Shown here: positions 27,671 through 36,512 of the stretch, piece after piece
How positions within the stretch are numbered: position 1 is the stretch's first letter
Layout of the letters: every line of letters begins with the position of its first letter
DNA from: Peteryoungia ipomoeae
GTDB lineage: Bacteria > Pseudomonadota > Alphaproteobacteria > Rhizobiales > Rhizobiaceae
Length of the DNA: 64,000 nt
NCBI RefSeq assembly: GCF_004912165.1
Contig: NZ_STGV01000007.1
Coordinates: forward strand, 1 to 64,000
Reading direction: 5' to 3'
The notes under the pieces: generated by a model
What the model saw: only the letters and a program-made list of their open reading frames with translations
Told to the model about the DNA's origin: nothing
Databases searched by the model: none
Made by a program: the position numbers and the translations under genes

Positions 27671-27700
27671 TCCCGGGCCAGGCAAATGCCCGGCCCGGGA
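27671..27700 (-). other. Intercistronic hairpin between agpA and agpB
   Basis: TCCCGGGCC (27671-27679) pairs perfectly with GGCCCGGGA (27692-27700), and the stem continues through GGCA/TGCC after one A-C mismatch. There is no T-run on either side. Placed after the binding-protein gene and before the permeases, it is well positioned to stabilise the agpA message or cause partial termination, giving more AgpA than AgpB-D. Confidence 0.6.
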
Positions 27701-27715
27701 CGCGATCTCTACCGA

Positions 27716-29803
27716 TCAGTTCATCGGACCCTTTTCGCCCGGCTTGCCCGGAAGCTGCTCGGGGAAGAGTTCGTAATCGCCCTGCTTGTCGTTGGCGACG
27801 AAGACGCGTTCGCGGATGATCGTGTCTTCGGCCCAGTTGAACATGAAGATCGGGGCTCCGACCGGAATGTTCGAGAAGCGCTTGTTGATGATGAGCGCCC
27901 CCGGATATTCGGTCAGGCCGACCGAATTCACATTGGTCGTTGCCACCTTCTGGTACTGCTTCATCAGCTCGGTGCGCTCGTCATTGTCGCTGCTGGCAAT
28001 GAACTTGTTGACGATGTCGACGAGTTCCTGCTCGAACGGCATCAGATCCAGTTCACCGCCTTCGGGAACCCGGTGGTTCCAGCTCGTGCGCGGACCGGTC
28101 GCGGCCAGCTGCGGCGTGTTCTGCACGACCGAGGAGAGTTCCGCGCCGTTGCGCAGGACCATCCAGTCCCAACGACCGCCGTAATTGGCGGCGTCACGCT
28201 GCTTGCCGTCCAGGGAATTGAGCACGACACGGATGCCGAGCTGTTCCATCTGGCCCACCACACCTTCCGCCAGGTTCTTGTCGGTGTTGTAATCGGAGGT
28301 GACGAGCAGAACGATCTCGACATCCTTGCCGCCAAGCGTTTCGGCCGGATAATTGACGAAGCCGTTTCCGTCCGTGTCCTTGAGGCCCGCCTTCTCGAGC
28401 AGGGCCTTGGCGCCATCGAGATCGAAGGGATAGTAGACCGTCGAGTTGCGGTCATAGAAGCTGGTTCCGGACGACAGGCCGCCGGGATAGATCGCCGTGA
28501 AGGGTCCCTTGACTAGGGAATCGCCGAGTTTCTTGCGGTCGACGGCCATGGTGATCGCCTTGCGGAAATCCTCATTGCGATTGAGCTCACGCACCGCCTG
28601 ACCGCGCGCATCCGGTTCGCCCCAGCCATTGCCGGAGAAGTTCATGTAGAGATTGTAGCCAATCAGGCGTGCGCCGAAGGCCAGACGCGCCGGAGCGCTA
28701 TCCTCGGCTGCGCGCTTCAGCGATTCAACGAAGTTTTCCGGCTGTTCGAGATTGGAAAAGTCGCCCGAGCCGGCAATCGCCTGGACGTCGCGGTCGGCCC
28801 AGGTCGAGAGCTTGTATTGCAGCTCGTTCAGGTAAGGCAGCTGGTTTCCGGCTTCATCGACCTTCCAGTAGTAGGGATTGCGGCGCAGCACGATGATATC
28901 GTCGGACCGATATTCCACCGGCGCCCAGGCCCCCATGACCGGGATGTTCAGATACTCCGGCGGAAAGCCGTTCTTGTACTGATCATAGGTCATATCCTTG
29001 TTGTATTTCGGATGCTTGGTCTTCAGGATATGGGCCGGTCCCGGGCAGAATGTGCCATAGGCCATGGAATAGAGATATTGCCGCGGGAAGGCCTCCTTGA
29101 AGGTCCATTCGACGGTATTGGCGTCGATCGCCTTCAGCACCGTGCCTTCCCCGAAGGTCTCAGGCGTCGCGCCGTTGAGCGGCGAGACATTCGGATCGAC
29201 GACATTGTCGTCCCAGTAGAACATCACGTCTTCGGAGGTGAAGGGAACGCCGTCGGACCATTTCGCGCCTTCGATCAGGTGCATGGTGAGCTTGTGGCCG
29301 TCTTCAGACCATTCCCAGCTGCGGGCAAGATTCGGCAACGGCTCGACATCCTTGGCTTCGACCTGGAAAAGCGGCGCCGTACGGGTCAGGCACTCAGACA
29401 TGGCGATATCGATGCCGCCCCAGCCCTGGGTCTGGCCCGCGGAATAGTTCCAGCCTTCCGGCCGCCCACCGATGACGTGGCGAAGCGTATCGCCGTAGAC
29501 GCCGATGCCATCCGGCATGTTGCCGGACTTGAAGACCATGGGTTCCTTGGGCAGACGCTCGGCAACCGGCGGCAGCTTGCCCGTCTTGACGAATTTTTCG
29601 GTGACCCATTCCGGCTCGTGATATTCTGGCAGCGCCTTGAATTCGAGGATGGAATCGCGCGGCACATAGGTGATCTTGCCCTGTGCAGGGAATGGCGGCT
29701 GCTCGGGTACCACCGTCGGTTCGGACGCCATGGCGGTGATTGCAAACGTCGACACGCCCAACAAAAGGGCTGCAGTGGATCTCAGGTGACGAAAGCGGTT
29801 CAT
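27716..29803 (-). CDS. agpA: Alpha-galactoside ABC transporter binding protein AgpA
   Basis: This 695-residue family-5 (oligopeptide-type) periplasmic binding protein starts with a signal peptide (MNRFRHLRSTAALLLGVSTF, cleavage near AMA-S). Features include TLRHVIGGRPEGWNYS and the cluster LTMHLIEGAKWSDGVPFTSEDVMFYWDD, standard for DppA/OppA relatives. It is longer than typical dipeptide-binding proteins, as in S. meliloti AgpA. It captures alpha-galactosides in the periplasm. It lies 165 bp after agaL1. Confidence 0.88.
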   Translation of the reverse strand: MNRFRHLRSTAALLLGVSTFAITAMASEPTVVPEQPPFPAQGKITYVPRDSILEFKALPEYHEPEWVTEKFVKTGKLPPVAERLPKEPMVFKSGNMPDGIGVYGDTLRHVIGGRPEGWNYSAGQTQGWGGIDIAMSECLTRTAPLFQVEAKDVEPLPNLARSWEWSEDGHKLTMHLIEGAKWSDGVPFTSEDVMFYWDDNVVDPNVSPLNGATPETFGEGTVLKAIDANTVEWTFKEAFPRQYLYSMAYGTFCPGPAHILKTKHPKYNKDMTYDQYKNGFPPEYLNIPVMGAWAPVEYRSDDIIVLRRNPYYWKVDEAGNQLPYLNELQYKLSTWADRDVQAIAGSGDFSNLEQPENFVESLKRAAEDSAPARLAFGARLIGYNLYMNFSGNGWGEPDARGQAVRELNRNEDFRKAITMAVDRKKLGDSLVKGPFTAIYPGGLSSGTSFYDRNSTVYYPFDLDGAKALLEKAGLKDTDGNGFVNYPAETLGGKDVEIVLLVTSDYNTDKNLAEGVVGQMEQLGIRVVLNSLDGKQRDAANYGGRWDWMVLRNGAELSSVVQNTPQLAATGPRTSWNHRVPEGGELDLMPFEQELVDIVNKFIASSDNDERTELMKQYQKVATTNVNSVGLTEYPGALIINKRFSNIPVGAPIFMFNWAEDTIIRERVFVANDKQGDYELFPEQLPGKPGEKGPMN

Positions 29804-29900
29804 TGTCGTTATCTATCCCTCATGCTCCAGACCACCCGGAATGGGCGGCTCTCCTCCTAAAAGCACCCGGCGCGGCGCCATCATGCGCCAGCCGGAAACG

Positions 29901-29921
29901 AGGGGGCGAAAGCTCGCCCCT
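29901..29921 (-). other. Small hairpin between agaL1 and agpA
   Basis: AGGGGGCGA (29901-29909) pairs with TCGCCCCT (29914-29921), with one bulged G and a 4-base loop. It lies in the 165-bp gap between agaL1 and agpA and may modulate the message there; it lacks a T-run. Confidence 0.35.
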
Positions 29922-29968
29922 CCCCGGCCGGCTCCTCCTCAGACAGCCGGCCTTCATGCGCCACGCGC

Positions 29969-31441
29969 TCAGCCCGCCGGCTGCAGTTTCCTGGCTTCCT
30001 TCTCGGCGCGCAGCTCGTCGATCGAGCGGACCTCACGGCGGGCGACGCCCTTCCAGTCCCGCGTCTTGACCGTCGAACGGCTGAGCCTTTCCTTCGCGGC
30101 CGGAACCGCATGGGCATATTGCGGCAGCCACTCAGCCTGGGCGACGACCATCTCGTCGACCATCTGCCAGACCTCTTCCGGCGTGCAGATCGCGCCGACC
30201 AGCGGATCATGCAGGACTGCCAGCTTCAGGAGATCGATGTCGCCGGAGATGGCCGCATGGACCGACATGCGCTGAACATTGATCGAGGAAATGCAGGTTG
30301 CGGCACAGGCTTCCGGCAGCGTGATGCCGGCGACCATGTTGATGCCGAAGCGGTCGACGAAACCAGGGCTCTCGATGATCGCGTCGGCCGGCAGGTTGGT
30401 GATGACGCCGTTATTCTTGACGTTGAAGTGACCGCGATAGACCCGGCCGGTCTCCAGCGCTTCCAGAATGTGGCTGGCATGCTCGTTGGAACGACGGGCG
30501 GGATCGATTGGCCTCACCGCCTCTTCGAGGAAGCGCGGGAATTCGGTCTCGAACCAGTTGCGGGTTTCCGTCGAGTAGCGCAGGTAACCCCCGGTTTCGC
30601 CATGGATCCAGTCGGACATGTCGATCCAGCGAGTGATTTCCTCCGGCCGCTTGCGATACCAGGGCAGGTATTCCGACAGGTGACCGTTGCTCTCGGTCGA
30701 ATAGACGCCGAAGCGCTTGAGCACATCGATGCGCAGCTTTTCCTGCTGGGAAAACACCGGATGCGCCTCGAAGGCGTCGACCAGCTCTTGCCTGCCGATC
30801 TTGCGGCCCTTGACACGCACATCGACAAACCAGGTCTGGTGGTTGATGCCCGAGCAGACATAGTCCAGTTCACCCTCAGCCGCTCCGAGGATTTCTGCGA
30901 TCTGCTCGGCCCCGTGCTGGACGCCGTGGCAAAGGCCGATCGTATCGACCTTGCCATATTCGATCGCAGCCCAGGTGTTCATGGCCATCGGATTGGCATA
31001 GTTGAGGAATTTCGCGCCGGGCTCGGCCAGTTCGCGGATATCCTTGCAGAAGTCGAGGATGACGGGGATGTTGCGCTGACCATAGAGAATGCCGCCGGCG
31101 CAGATGGTATCGCCGACGCACTGGTCGACGCCGTATTTCAGGGGAATGCGGATATCGTCCGCATAGGCCTGGAGGCCGCCGACCCGCACGCAGCTGATGA
31201 TATAGCGCGCGCCGGCAATCGCCTGACGGCGATCCGTCGAGGCTGTGACCTTCGCCGGGAGGTTGTTGGCCTGCAAGATCTTGTCGAGGATCGACTTGAT
31301 CATGCCGAGGTTGTGCTCGCTCACATCCGTGAGTGCGAATTCGACGTCATGAAACTCCGGCACGCAGAGAATGTCGGTGAAGAGTTTCTTGGTGAAGCCG
31401 ACGCTGCCTGCGCCAATAATCGCTATCTTGAAGCTGCTCAT
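29969..31441 (-). CDS. agaL1: GH4-family alpha-galactosidase AgaL1
   Basis: This 490-residue GH4 enzyme has the NAD motif AIIGAGSVGFTKKL (residues 7-20), LNYANPMAMNTWA, the metal-site GLCHGVQHGAEQIA and GINHQTWFVDV. The start at 31441 (MSSFKIA) has a GAGGA seven bases upstream; 31522 is unlikely because it reaches into the promoter. It is the first gene of the alpha-galactoside operon and diverges from agpT across 191 bp. It is only distantly similar to AgaL2, so the two may prefer different galactosides. Confidence 0.88.
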   Translation of the reverse strand: MSSFKIAIIGAGSVGFTKKLFTDILCVPEFHDVEFALTDVSEHNLGMIKSILDKILQANNLPAKVTASTDRRQAIAGARYIISCVRVGGLQAYADDIRIPLKYGVDQCVGDTICAGGILYGQRNIPVILDFCKDIRELAEPGAKFLNYANPMAMNTWAAIEYGKVDTIGLCHGVQHGAEQIAEILGAAEGELDYVCSGINHQTWFVDVRVKGRKIGRQELVDAFEAHPVFSQQEKLRIDVLKRFGVYSTESNGHLSEYLPWYRKRPEEITRWIDMSDWIHGETGGYLRYSTETRNWFETEFPRFLEEAVRPIDPARRSNEHASHILEALETGRVYRGHFNVKNNGVITNLPADAIIESPGFVDRFGINMVAGITLPEACAATCISSINVQRMSVHAAISGDIDLLKLAVLHDPLVGAICTPEEVWQMVDEMVVAQAEWLPQYAHAVPAAKERLSRSTVKTRDWKGVARREVRSIDELRAEKEARKLQPAG

Positions 31442-31569
31442 GCTGTCCTCGTCGCTGGTCATTCGGCCGAAAAGAGCGGACAGGGTAAAATCAACGCGCA
31501 GAAGACCGAGGCGCCGCAGCACCTTCTCCTCCCAAACCTCCCTGCCGATGCCGCTCCAACCCGGTCATC

Positions 31570-31600
31570 TTGCAATCCTGGAGGTCATTATGCGTATAAT
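31570..31600 (+). promoter_or_regulatory. Candidate agpT promoter
   Basis: TTGCAA (31570-31575) and a perfect TATAAT (31595-31600) are separated by 19 bp, slightly long, and end 32 bp before agpT. The -10 lies in a near-palindrome, ATTAT-GCG-TATAAT, so a site for the divergent agaL1 direction may overlap. Confidence 0.4.
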
Positions 31601-31632
31601 GCGCGACGCTACCAGAGAGGTATTGTGCTTTA

Positions 31633-32532
31633 ATGGGTAATTCTGTGCTCAAACGACTGATTGAAAATGGACCCGTCATGCGGACCGTTTCGCTGCCGCG
31701 GGGACGCCACAGCCTGCACACGATGCCGACCAGCACAGGCTATGAGATCCGCACCGATGCGAGCTATGACTGGGACGGCAGAAAGCGCGGGCAGACGCCC
31801 TTTACCGTGATGCAGTACACCATCGCGGGTGCCGGCAATCTGCGCTACGAGAACAGAACCTACCGGGTTCGACCCGGCGAAACACTGCTCGTTCTCGTGC
31901 CGCACAACCACCGCTACTGGCTGGAACAGGATGGCCGATGGGAGTTTTTCTGGATCTCGATGAATGGCGAGGAGGCCCTTCGCATTCATCAGGCGATCCT
32001 GTCGGCCACAGGCCCGATCCTCAACCTGAAGCCTGAGACGATCGAGCGGCTGGCCGACTGTTCCTTGCGGCTGATCGCCGGCGGCGCGGATCAGCCGGGC
32101 AGCGCCTCGGCCATCGCCTATGAGGCGGCCATGCTGCTTTATGACGACGTTTTCGGCTCGCATCCGGTAGTGAGCCAGGAATACCGGGCGATGCAGCATG
32201 TCATCAACCACATCGCGGCCAATCTGGAACATCCCCTGCCGGTCGAGACGCTGGCCCGGGTCTCCGGTCTCAGCCGCGCGCATTTCTCGCGCGTCTTTGC
32301 GGCAAGCGAAGGCATGCCACCGGCGGAATTCGTTCTGCAAAAGCGCCTGCAAAAGGCAACCAAGCTCCTGACCAAGTCAGCCCAGCTGTCAGTCAAGGAA
32401 GTATCGATCATGTCCGGGTTTGAGGACCCAAACTATTTCGCCAAAGTGTTCCGGCGCCATTTCGGGGCAAGCCCGACAGAATTCCGTACGACCGGGATGT
32501 ATTCGAGTATTGCCTCAAAGGGGCAATATTAG
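31633..32532 (+). CDS. agpT: AraC-family activator AgpT
   Basis: This 299-residue AraC-type regulator has an N-terminal cupin-like effector domain (YTIAGAGNLRYENRTYRVRPGETLLVLVPHNHRYWLE, residues about 58-100) and a C-terminal double helix-turn-helix (residues about 190-285: VETLARVSGLSRAHFSRVF; VKEVSIMSGFEDPNYFAKVFRRHFGASPTEFR). It diverges from agaL1, matching agpT of S. meliloti, which activates the agp genes in response to alpha-galactosides. Confidence 0.88.
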   Translation: MGNSVLKRLIENGPVMRTVSLPRGRHSLHTMPTSTGYEIRTDASYDWDGRKRGQTPFTVMQYTIAGAGNLRYENRTYRVRPGETLLVLVPHNHRYWLEQDGRWEFFWISMNGEEALRIHQAILSATGPILNLKPETIERLADCSLRLIAGGADQPGSASAIAYEAAMLLYDDVFGSHPVVSQEYRAMQHVINHIAANLEHPLPVETLARVSGLSRAHFSRVFAASEGMPPAEFVLQKRLQKATKLLTKSAQLSVKEVSIMSGFEDPNYFAKVFRRHFGASPTEFRTTGMYSSIASKGQY

Positions 32533-32878
32533 GCAGCGCTGTCCTTTGGTGGTCTGGCTCTGGAAATCAGCACACGGAGGCTAGCTTGGAAGGGGAACGC
32601 AAGTCGCGGTTCAGCCTGAACTCACCGCCCACGACAAGATAAACAGTAGGCCCGTAGATCGACTATGGGATACCAAGCATCGCGGGGAGGGGATGGGCAG
32701 GATCGTAAGCGGGCGTGGGCTTGCATCCCATGCCCCCGGTTGATGAGTGGGCTTCACGCGGCGCTATTTGAATTTGTAGGTAGGTGCAAGGCCTCGTCAG
32801 TAGGCTTGCGGCACGCTCTATGCCCGCGATACCCACGTTGCCCTCAGCGGCATGATAAGAGCCGCTTACCTTCATGGA
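32533..32878. other. Intergenic stretch between agpT and the IclR gene
   Basis: About 346 bases between the ends of two convergent genes. I see no supported reading frame, no clear terminator and no recognisable IS fragment. It is the boundary between the galactoside locus and the GH105 locus. Confidence 0.4.
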
Positions 32879-33703
32879 TCAAGTTTCCGTCGATCCGATT
32901 ATTGGTTTTCCGCTATATCCCAGCGCCGAGGATGCGGCCGCGCTTGCTTCCTTCAGAAGCTTCACATAGTCGCCTTTTCGTTCTTCGCTGAAGCGAAACA
33001 GGGGGAAAGCGATCGACATGGCGGCAACAGGCTTGCCCATGTAGTTGAAGATTGGGATCGCCATGCATCGCACGCCGGCCTCGCTTTCTTCCACTTCCTC
33101 GGCAAAGCCCTGATGTCTGGTTGCGTGAAGCACCTCGATCAGTGTCTCAAGGTCTGTGATGGTGCGAGGTGCGCTCTTTGTCAGCTCTGTCTTTGACAGT
33201 CGCTCCCTGATTTCGTCGTCGTCGCGCCAGGCGAGCAGCGCCTTGCCGAGCGATGTGCTGTGCAGCGGGTTGCGCAGGCCGAGCGTGGATTTCATCGAGA
33301 GATTATAGGCTGAATCGTATTTGTGGATGTAGACAACCCGCTGGTCTCGGTCATCCAGGATACCGAGATTGATCGATTCTCCCGTCGCGCGCGAAAGCTT
33401 GCCCATCGCCTGATCCGCCACTCGCAAGAGTTCGGTCTGTTCGGTCAACGAACGCGCCCCAAGACTGAACAGCTTGAGGGTCAGTCCATATTTCTCGGTT
33501 TCCGGATCCTGTTCGACATAACCGAGTTCCACCATGGTCTGCAGCAGACGATGGGCCGTTGTCTTTGACGTCATGGCGCGGTGCGCCAAGTCCGCAAGTC
33601 CCATCTTCTTGTCATCAACAAGGGCCTCGATGACGGCAAACACCTTGAGGACGGCAGCGACGTTCTCGGATTTGGGCTCTGCTCTGGGGGCGGTATCAGA
33701 CAT
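32879..33703 (-). CDS. IclR-family regulator of the GH105 locus
   Basis: This 274-residue IclR/KdgR-type repressor has an N-terminal winged helix (residues about 16-75: VFAVIEALVDDKKMGLADLAHRAMTSKTTAHRLLQTM) and the effector domain (LHSTSLGKALLAWRDDDE; EEVEESEAGVRCMAIPIF). KdgR-type members sense pectin breakdown products such as 2-keto-3-deoxygluconate. It diverges from the GH105 gene, and two palindromes sharing ATTTTTCGGAATT flank the 206-bp gap, fitting autoregulation plus control of the plus-strand operon. Confidence 0.87.
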   Translation of the reverse strand: MSDTAPRAEPKSENVAAVLKVFAVIEALVDDKKMGLADLAHRAMTSKTTAHRLLQTMVELGYVEQDPETEKYGLTLKLFSLGARSLTEQTELLRVADQAMGKLSRATGESINLGILDDRDQRVVYIHKYDSAYNLSMKSTLGLRNPLHSTSLGKALLAWRDDDEIRERLSKTELTKSAPRTITDLETLIEVLHATRHQGFAEEVEESEAGVRCMAIPIFNYMGKPVAAMSIAFPLFRFSEERKGDYVKLLKEASAAASSALGYSGKPIIGSTET

Positions 33704-33723
33704 GAACGTTCTGCATTTTTCGG

Positions 33724-33740
33724 AATTCCATTCTGGAATT
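33724..33740. promoter_or_regulatory. Candidate IclR operator near the iclR start
   Basis: AATTCCA-TTC-TGGAATT is a perfect 7-bp inverted repeat 20 bp upstream of the IclR-family gene. The surrounding ATTTTTCGGAATT (33715-33727) recurs exactly at 33861-33873 next to the GH105 gene. Confidence 0.55.
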
Positions 33741-33862
33741 TTGGCGCGGTTGTGTCAATATGCGCGCATCAGTGGTGCCTGGTGGCGGTCATCACTTTCG
33801 CTGGGTTGAATATTGCGTTGAAAATTGCGAGTTGAAAAGTCTTTAGGAGTGTGATTTCTTAT

Positions 33863-33885
33863 TTTTCGGAATTTGGTTCCGAAAA
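33863..33885. promoter_or_regulatory. Candidate IclR operator before the GH105 gene
   Basis: TTTTCGGAA (33863-33871) and TTCCGAAAA (33877-33885) form a perfect 9-bp inverted repeat with a 5-base spacer, 24 bp before the GH105 start. A repressor here would block RNA polymerase or ribosome entry. The shared 13-mer with the iclR-proximal site points to one regulator for both. Confidence 0.6.
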
Positions 33886-33909
33886 TAGATTAACGGAGAC
33901 TGCGCTTCC

Positions 33910-35028
33910 ATGCATCCGCTCCTTCAGGAAAAGCGACACATTCTCGACCGTCAGTCGGTCTGTAATCTCATCGATCGCCTTGCTCATAACCTTGTGAACA
34001 TCGAAGACGTGACGGGCGAATTTCTGCTCAAGCTCGAAGATGGGCGCGTCATCGACACCAAGGGCTGGGCGGGTTGGGAATGGACCCATGGGATCGGCCT
34101 TTATGGCCTGTTGAAATACTGGCAGCTCACCGGCAGCCAGGATGCCATGGCGATCATCCGCGCCTGGTTCGATGCACGGCTTGCCGAGGGAACGCCGACA
34201 AAGAACATCAACACAATGGCGCCGTTCCTGACGCTTGCGCATCTTTATGAGGTTTCTCCGGAGCCACAGTGGCGGGCCTATCTCGAGACCTGGGCCGAAT
34301 GGGTCATGTACGAGATGCCTAGGACCCGCGAAGGCGGCTTGCAGCATATCGTCTACAACAACGTCAATGATCAGCAGCTGTGGGACGACACGCTGATGAT
34401 GAGCGTTCTGCCGCTCGCCAAGATTGGCTTGCTGCTCGGACGCCCGGAGTTTGTCGAGGAGGCCAAGTATCAGTTCCTGGTGCATGCGCAGTACCTGATG
34501 GATACCGAGACGGGTCTCTGGTTCCACGGCTGGACCTTCGACGGAAACCACAATTTTGCCCGTGCGCGCTGGGCGCGCGGCAATAGCTGGGTGACAATCG
34601 CCATTCCAGAATTCATCGAGCTGCTTGGACTTGCCGAAGGTGACCCCATTCGCCGTCAGTTGATCTCGATCCTGTCGCGACAGGCTGAGACGCTGAAGGA
34701 ATTTCAGGATGAGAGTGGCCTTTGGCATACGCTCATTGATGATCGGTCGAGCTATCTGGAGGCCTCGGCCACCGCCGGATTTGCCTATGGTCTGATGAAG
34801 GGCGTGCGCAAACGCTACCTCGACCAAAGCTATCTGCCCGTTGCAGAGCGCGCCATGAAGGCTGTCATCGATAACATCAGCGCCGATGGGGAGTTGCAGC
34901 AGGTCTCCTTCGGGACAGCCATGGGACATGACCTCGATTTCTACCGGCAGATAAAGCGCACCGCCATGCCTTATGGACAGGCCATGGCGATGTTCTGCCT
35001 GACCGAGCTTCTGCGCAGCCACATCTAG
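33910..35028 (+). CDS. GH105/GH88-type unsaturated glycuronyl hydrolase
   Basis: This 372-residue enzyme has an (alpha/alpha)6-barrel of the YteR/YesR family, which removes 4,5-unsaturated uronic acid from oligosaccharides made by polysaccharide lyases, for example unsaturated rhamnogalacturonan disaccharides. Motifs include GWAGWEWTHGIGLYGLLKYW (52-71), NDQQLWDDTLMMSVLPLAK with the probable catalytic Asp at 159 or 160, and WARGNSWV. No signal peptide, so it acts on imported oligomers. It is the first gene of the operon with an ABC importer and three oxidoreductases. It could act on other unsaturated uronides; the rha locus nearby favours a rhamnose-containing one. Confidence 0.85.
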   Translation: MHPLLQEKRHILDRQSVCNLIDRLAHNLVNIEDVTGEFLLKLEDGRVIDTKGWAGWEWTHGIGLYGLLKYWQLTGSQDAMAIIRAWFDARLAEGTPTKNINTMAPFLTLAHLYEVSPEPQWRAYLETWAEWVMYEMPRTREGGLQHIVYNNVNDQQLWDDTLMMSVLPLAKIGLLLGRPEFVEEAKYQFLVHAQYLMDTETGLWFHGWTFDGNHNFARARWARGNSWVTIAIPEFIELLGLAEGDPIRRQLISILSRQAETLKEFQDESGLWHTLIDDRSSYLEASATAGFAYGLMKGVRKRYLDQSYLPVAERAMKAVIDNISADGELQQVSFGTAMGHDLDFYRQIKRTAMPYGQAMAMFCLTELLRSHI

Positions 35029-35150
35029 GTTGCGCAGAAAGAAGACGACGGTGAACCGGCCTGGAGGAGGCGGTTTGCCGGCGATGCAGACAGGAGTGAC
35101 ACCGGACGGGAGCACAGTCGCTGTCCCGTCAGTCTCAGGAGGAGGAGATC

Positions 35151-36437
35151 ATGACAAAACTGACGAGACGCAGCATGTTGGGAGCCATGGGGGGCGTCGC
35201 CGCCACATCGCTCCTTCCAGCCTTGCCCGCTTTTGCGAACAACCGGACCATCCGGCACTATTGGTGGGGGAACCCCGAACGCGACAAGCGCACATTTGCC
35301 GTTATCGAAGCTTTCCAGAAGAAGAACGCGGATATTGCGGTCTCGGGAGAGACGATCGGCTGGGGTGATTATTGGACGAAGATGGCGACGCAGACAGCCG
35401 GCCGCAACATGGCCGACCTGGTCCAGATGGACTACCGCTTTCTCTTCGAATACGTGCGGCGCGGCGCCTTGCAGCCACTTGATCCACATGTTGGCAAGGG
35501 CCTGATGATCGCCGATTTCGATGAGGGTCCGATGTCCGGCGGCAAGGTCGATGGTCAGCTCTTTGCTCTCAATATCGGCTCCAACACGCAGGTCATGGTC
35601 TACAATACACGTGTGTTTGAGGAGGCCGGTGTCGATGCCGACCTGATCAACTGGACCTGGGACGATTTTGCCACGGCCTGTGAGAAAATCACCACCAAGT
35701 CGGGCGGATCCGTCCGAGGCGCCGACGACATGGCGCTGATGATCGAGACATTCGAGTCCTGGGCCCGCCAGAACGGACGTGAGTTCTATGATGAAAACGG
35801 CAAGGTGGCGGTAACTGCTGACGATGTGGCCGGCTACTGGCAATATTGGGCGGATTTGCGCAAGGCAGGGCTGGTTCGCGACAAGGATCGGACCCTTATT
35901 CTCGACGCTCCTATCGCCGAGATGGGGGTTCCCGTTGGCGATACGGCGGTTTCCCATTTCTGGTCCAACCAGCTCGTCGGCATCCAGGCCGTCGCCAAGG
36001 ATAAGATTGGCGCGGCAATGGTCCCGCACAAGGTCGGTGGCGGCCAGCCGGGTCAGTTCATCAAGCCTTCGATGTTCATGTCGCTCAGCCGCGATGCCAA
36101 GGATGTCGATGCGGCGATCGCCTATATGAACGCCTGGGTGAACGATCCCGAAATCACCGGTATCCTCGGCCTTGAACGCGGAATCCCTGCCTCGCCGAAG
36201 GTGCGCGAAGCGCTGCAGCCCAACCTCACGGATGTGGAAAAGCTTTCCGTCGATTACTTCGAAGCCATCGGGGACAAGGTCGGCCCACTCCCGCTGCCGG
36301 CACCGAAGGGGGCAGGCGAGGTGCGTGATGCCTTCATGCGCATCGGAACCGAAGTGGTGCTCGGCAACATGGAAGCTCAGGACGCGGCGGCGGTCTTCGT
36401 CGAGGACGCCCAGGCCATTGTCGAACGGGCGCTTTAG
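35151..36437 (+). CDS. CUT1 ABC transporter sugar-binding protein
   Basis: This 428-residue family-1 (MalE/UgpB type) binding protein has an N-terminus, MTKLTRRSMLGAMGGVAA, that carries a Tat-like twin-Arg (TRRSMLG), cleaved near AFA-N. The mature part starts TIRHYWWGNPERDKRTFAVIEAF. A strong GGAGGAGGAG precedes the start. Lying 122 bp after the GH105 gene and before the permeases, it probably delivers unsaturated uronide oligosaccharides; the exact ligand is not readable. Confidence 0.87.
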   Translation: MTKLTRRSMLGAMGGVAATSLLPALPAFANNRTIRHYWWGNPERDKRTFAVIEAFQKKNADIAVSGETIGWGDYWTKMATQTAGRNMADLVQMDYRFLFEYVRRGALQPLDPHVGKGLMIADFDEGPMSGGKVDGQLFALNIGSNTQVMVYNTRVFEEAGVDADLINWTWDDFATACEKITTKSGGSVRGADDMALMIETFESWARQNGREFYDENGKVAVTADDVAGYWQYWADLRKAGLVRDKDRTLILDAPIAEMGVPVGDTAVSHFWSNQLVGIQAVAKDKIGAAMVPHKVGGGQPGQFIKPSMFMSLSRDAKDVDAAIAYMNAWVNDPEITGILGLERGIPASPKVREALQPNLTDVEKLSVDYFEAIGDKVGPLPLPAPKGAGEVRDAFMRIGTEVVLGNMEAQDAAAVFVEDAQAIVERAL

Positions 36438-36453
36438 TCGCTCCTGAGGCAGC

Positions 36454-36486
36454 AGCCCCGGGTTCGGTCTATCCTGTCCCGGGGCT
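36454..36486 (+). terminator. Attenuator-like hairpin after the binding-protein gene
   Basis: AGCCCCGGG (36454-36462) and CCCGGGGCT (36478-36486) form a perfect 9-bp stem, followed by TGTTTT. This is a plausible partial rho-independent terminator between the binding protein and permeases, letting the former be made in excess. Confidence 0.65.
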
Positions 36487-36512
36487 TGTTTTCCCGCCAG
36501 AAGGTTCCGTGA

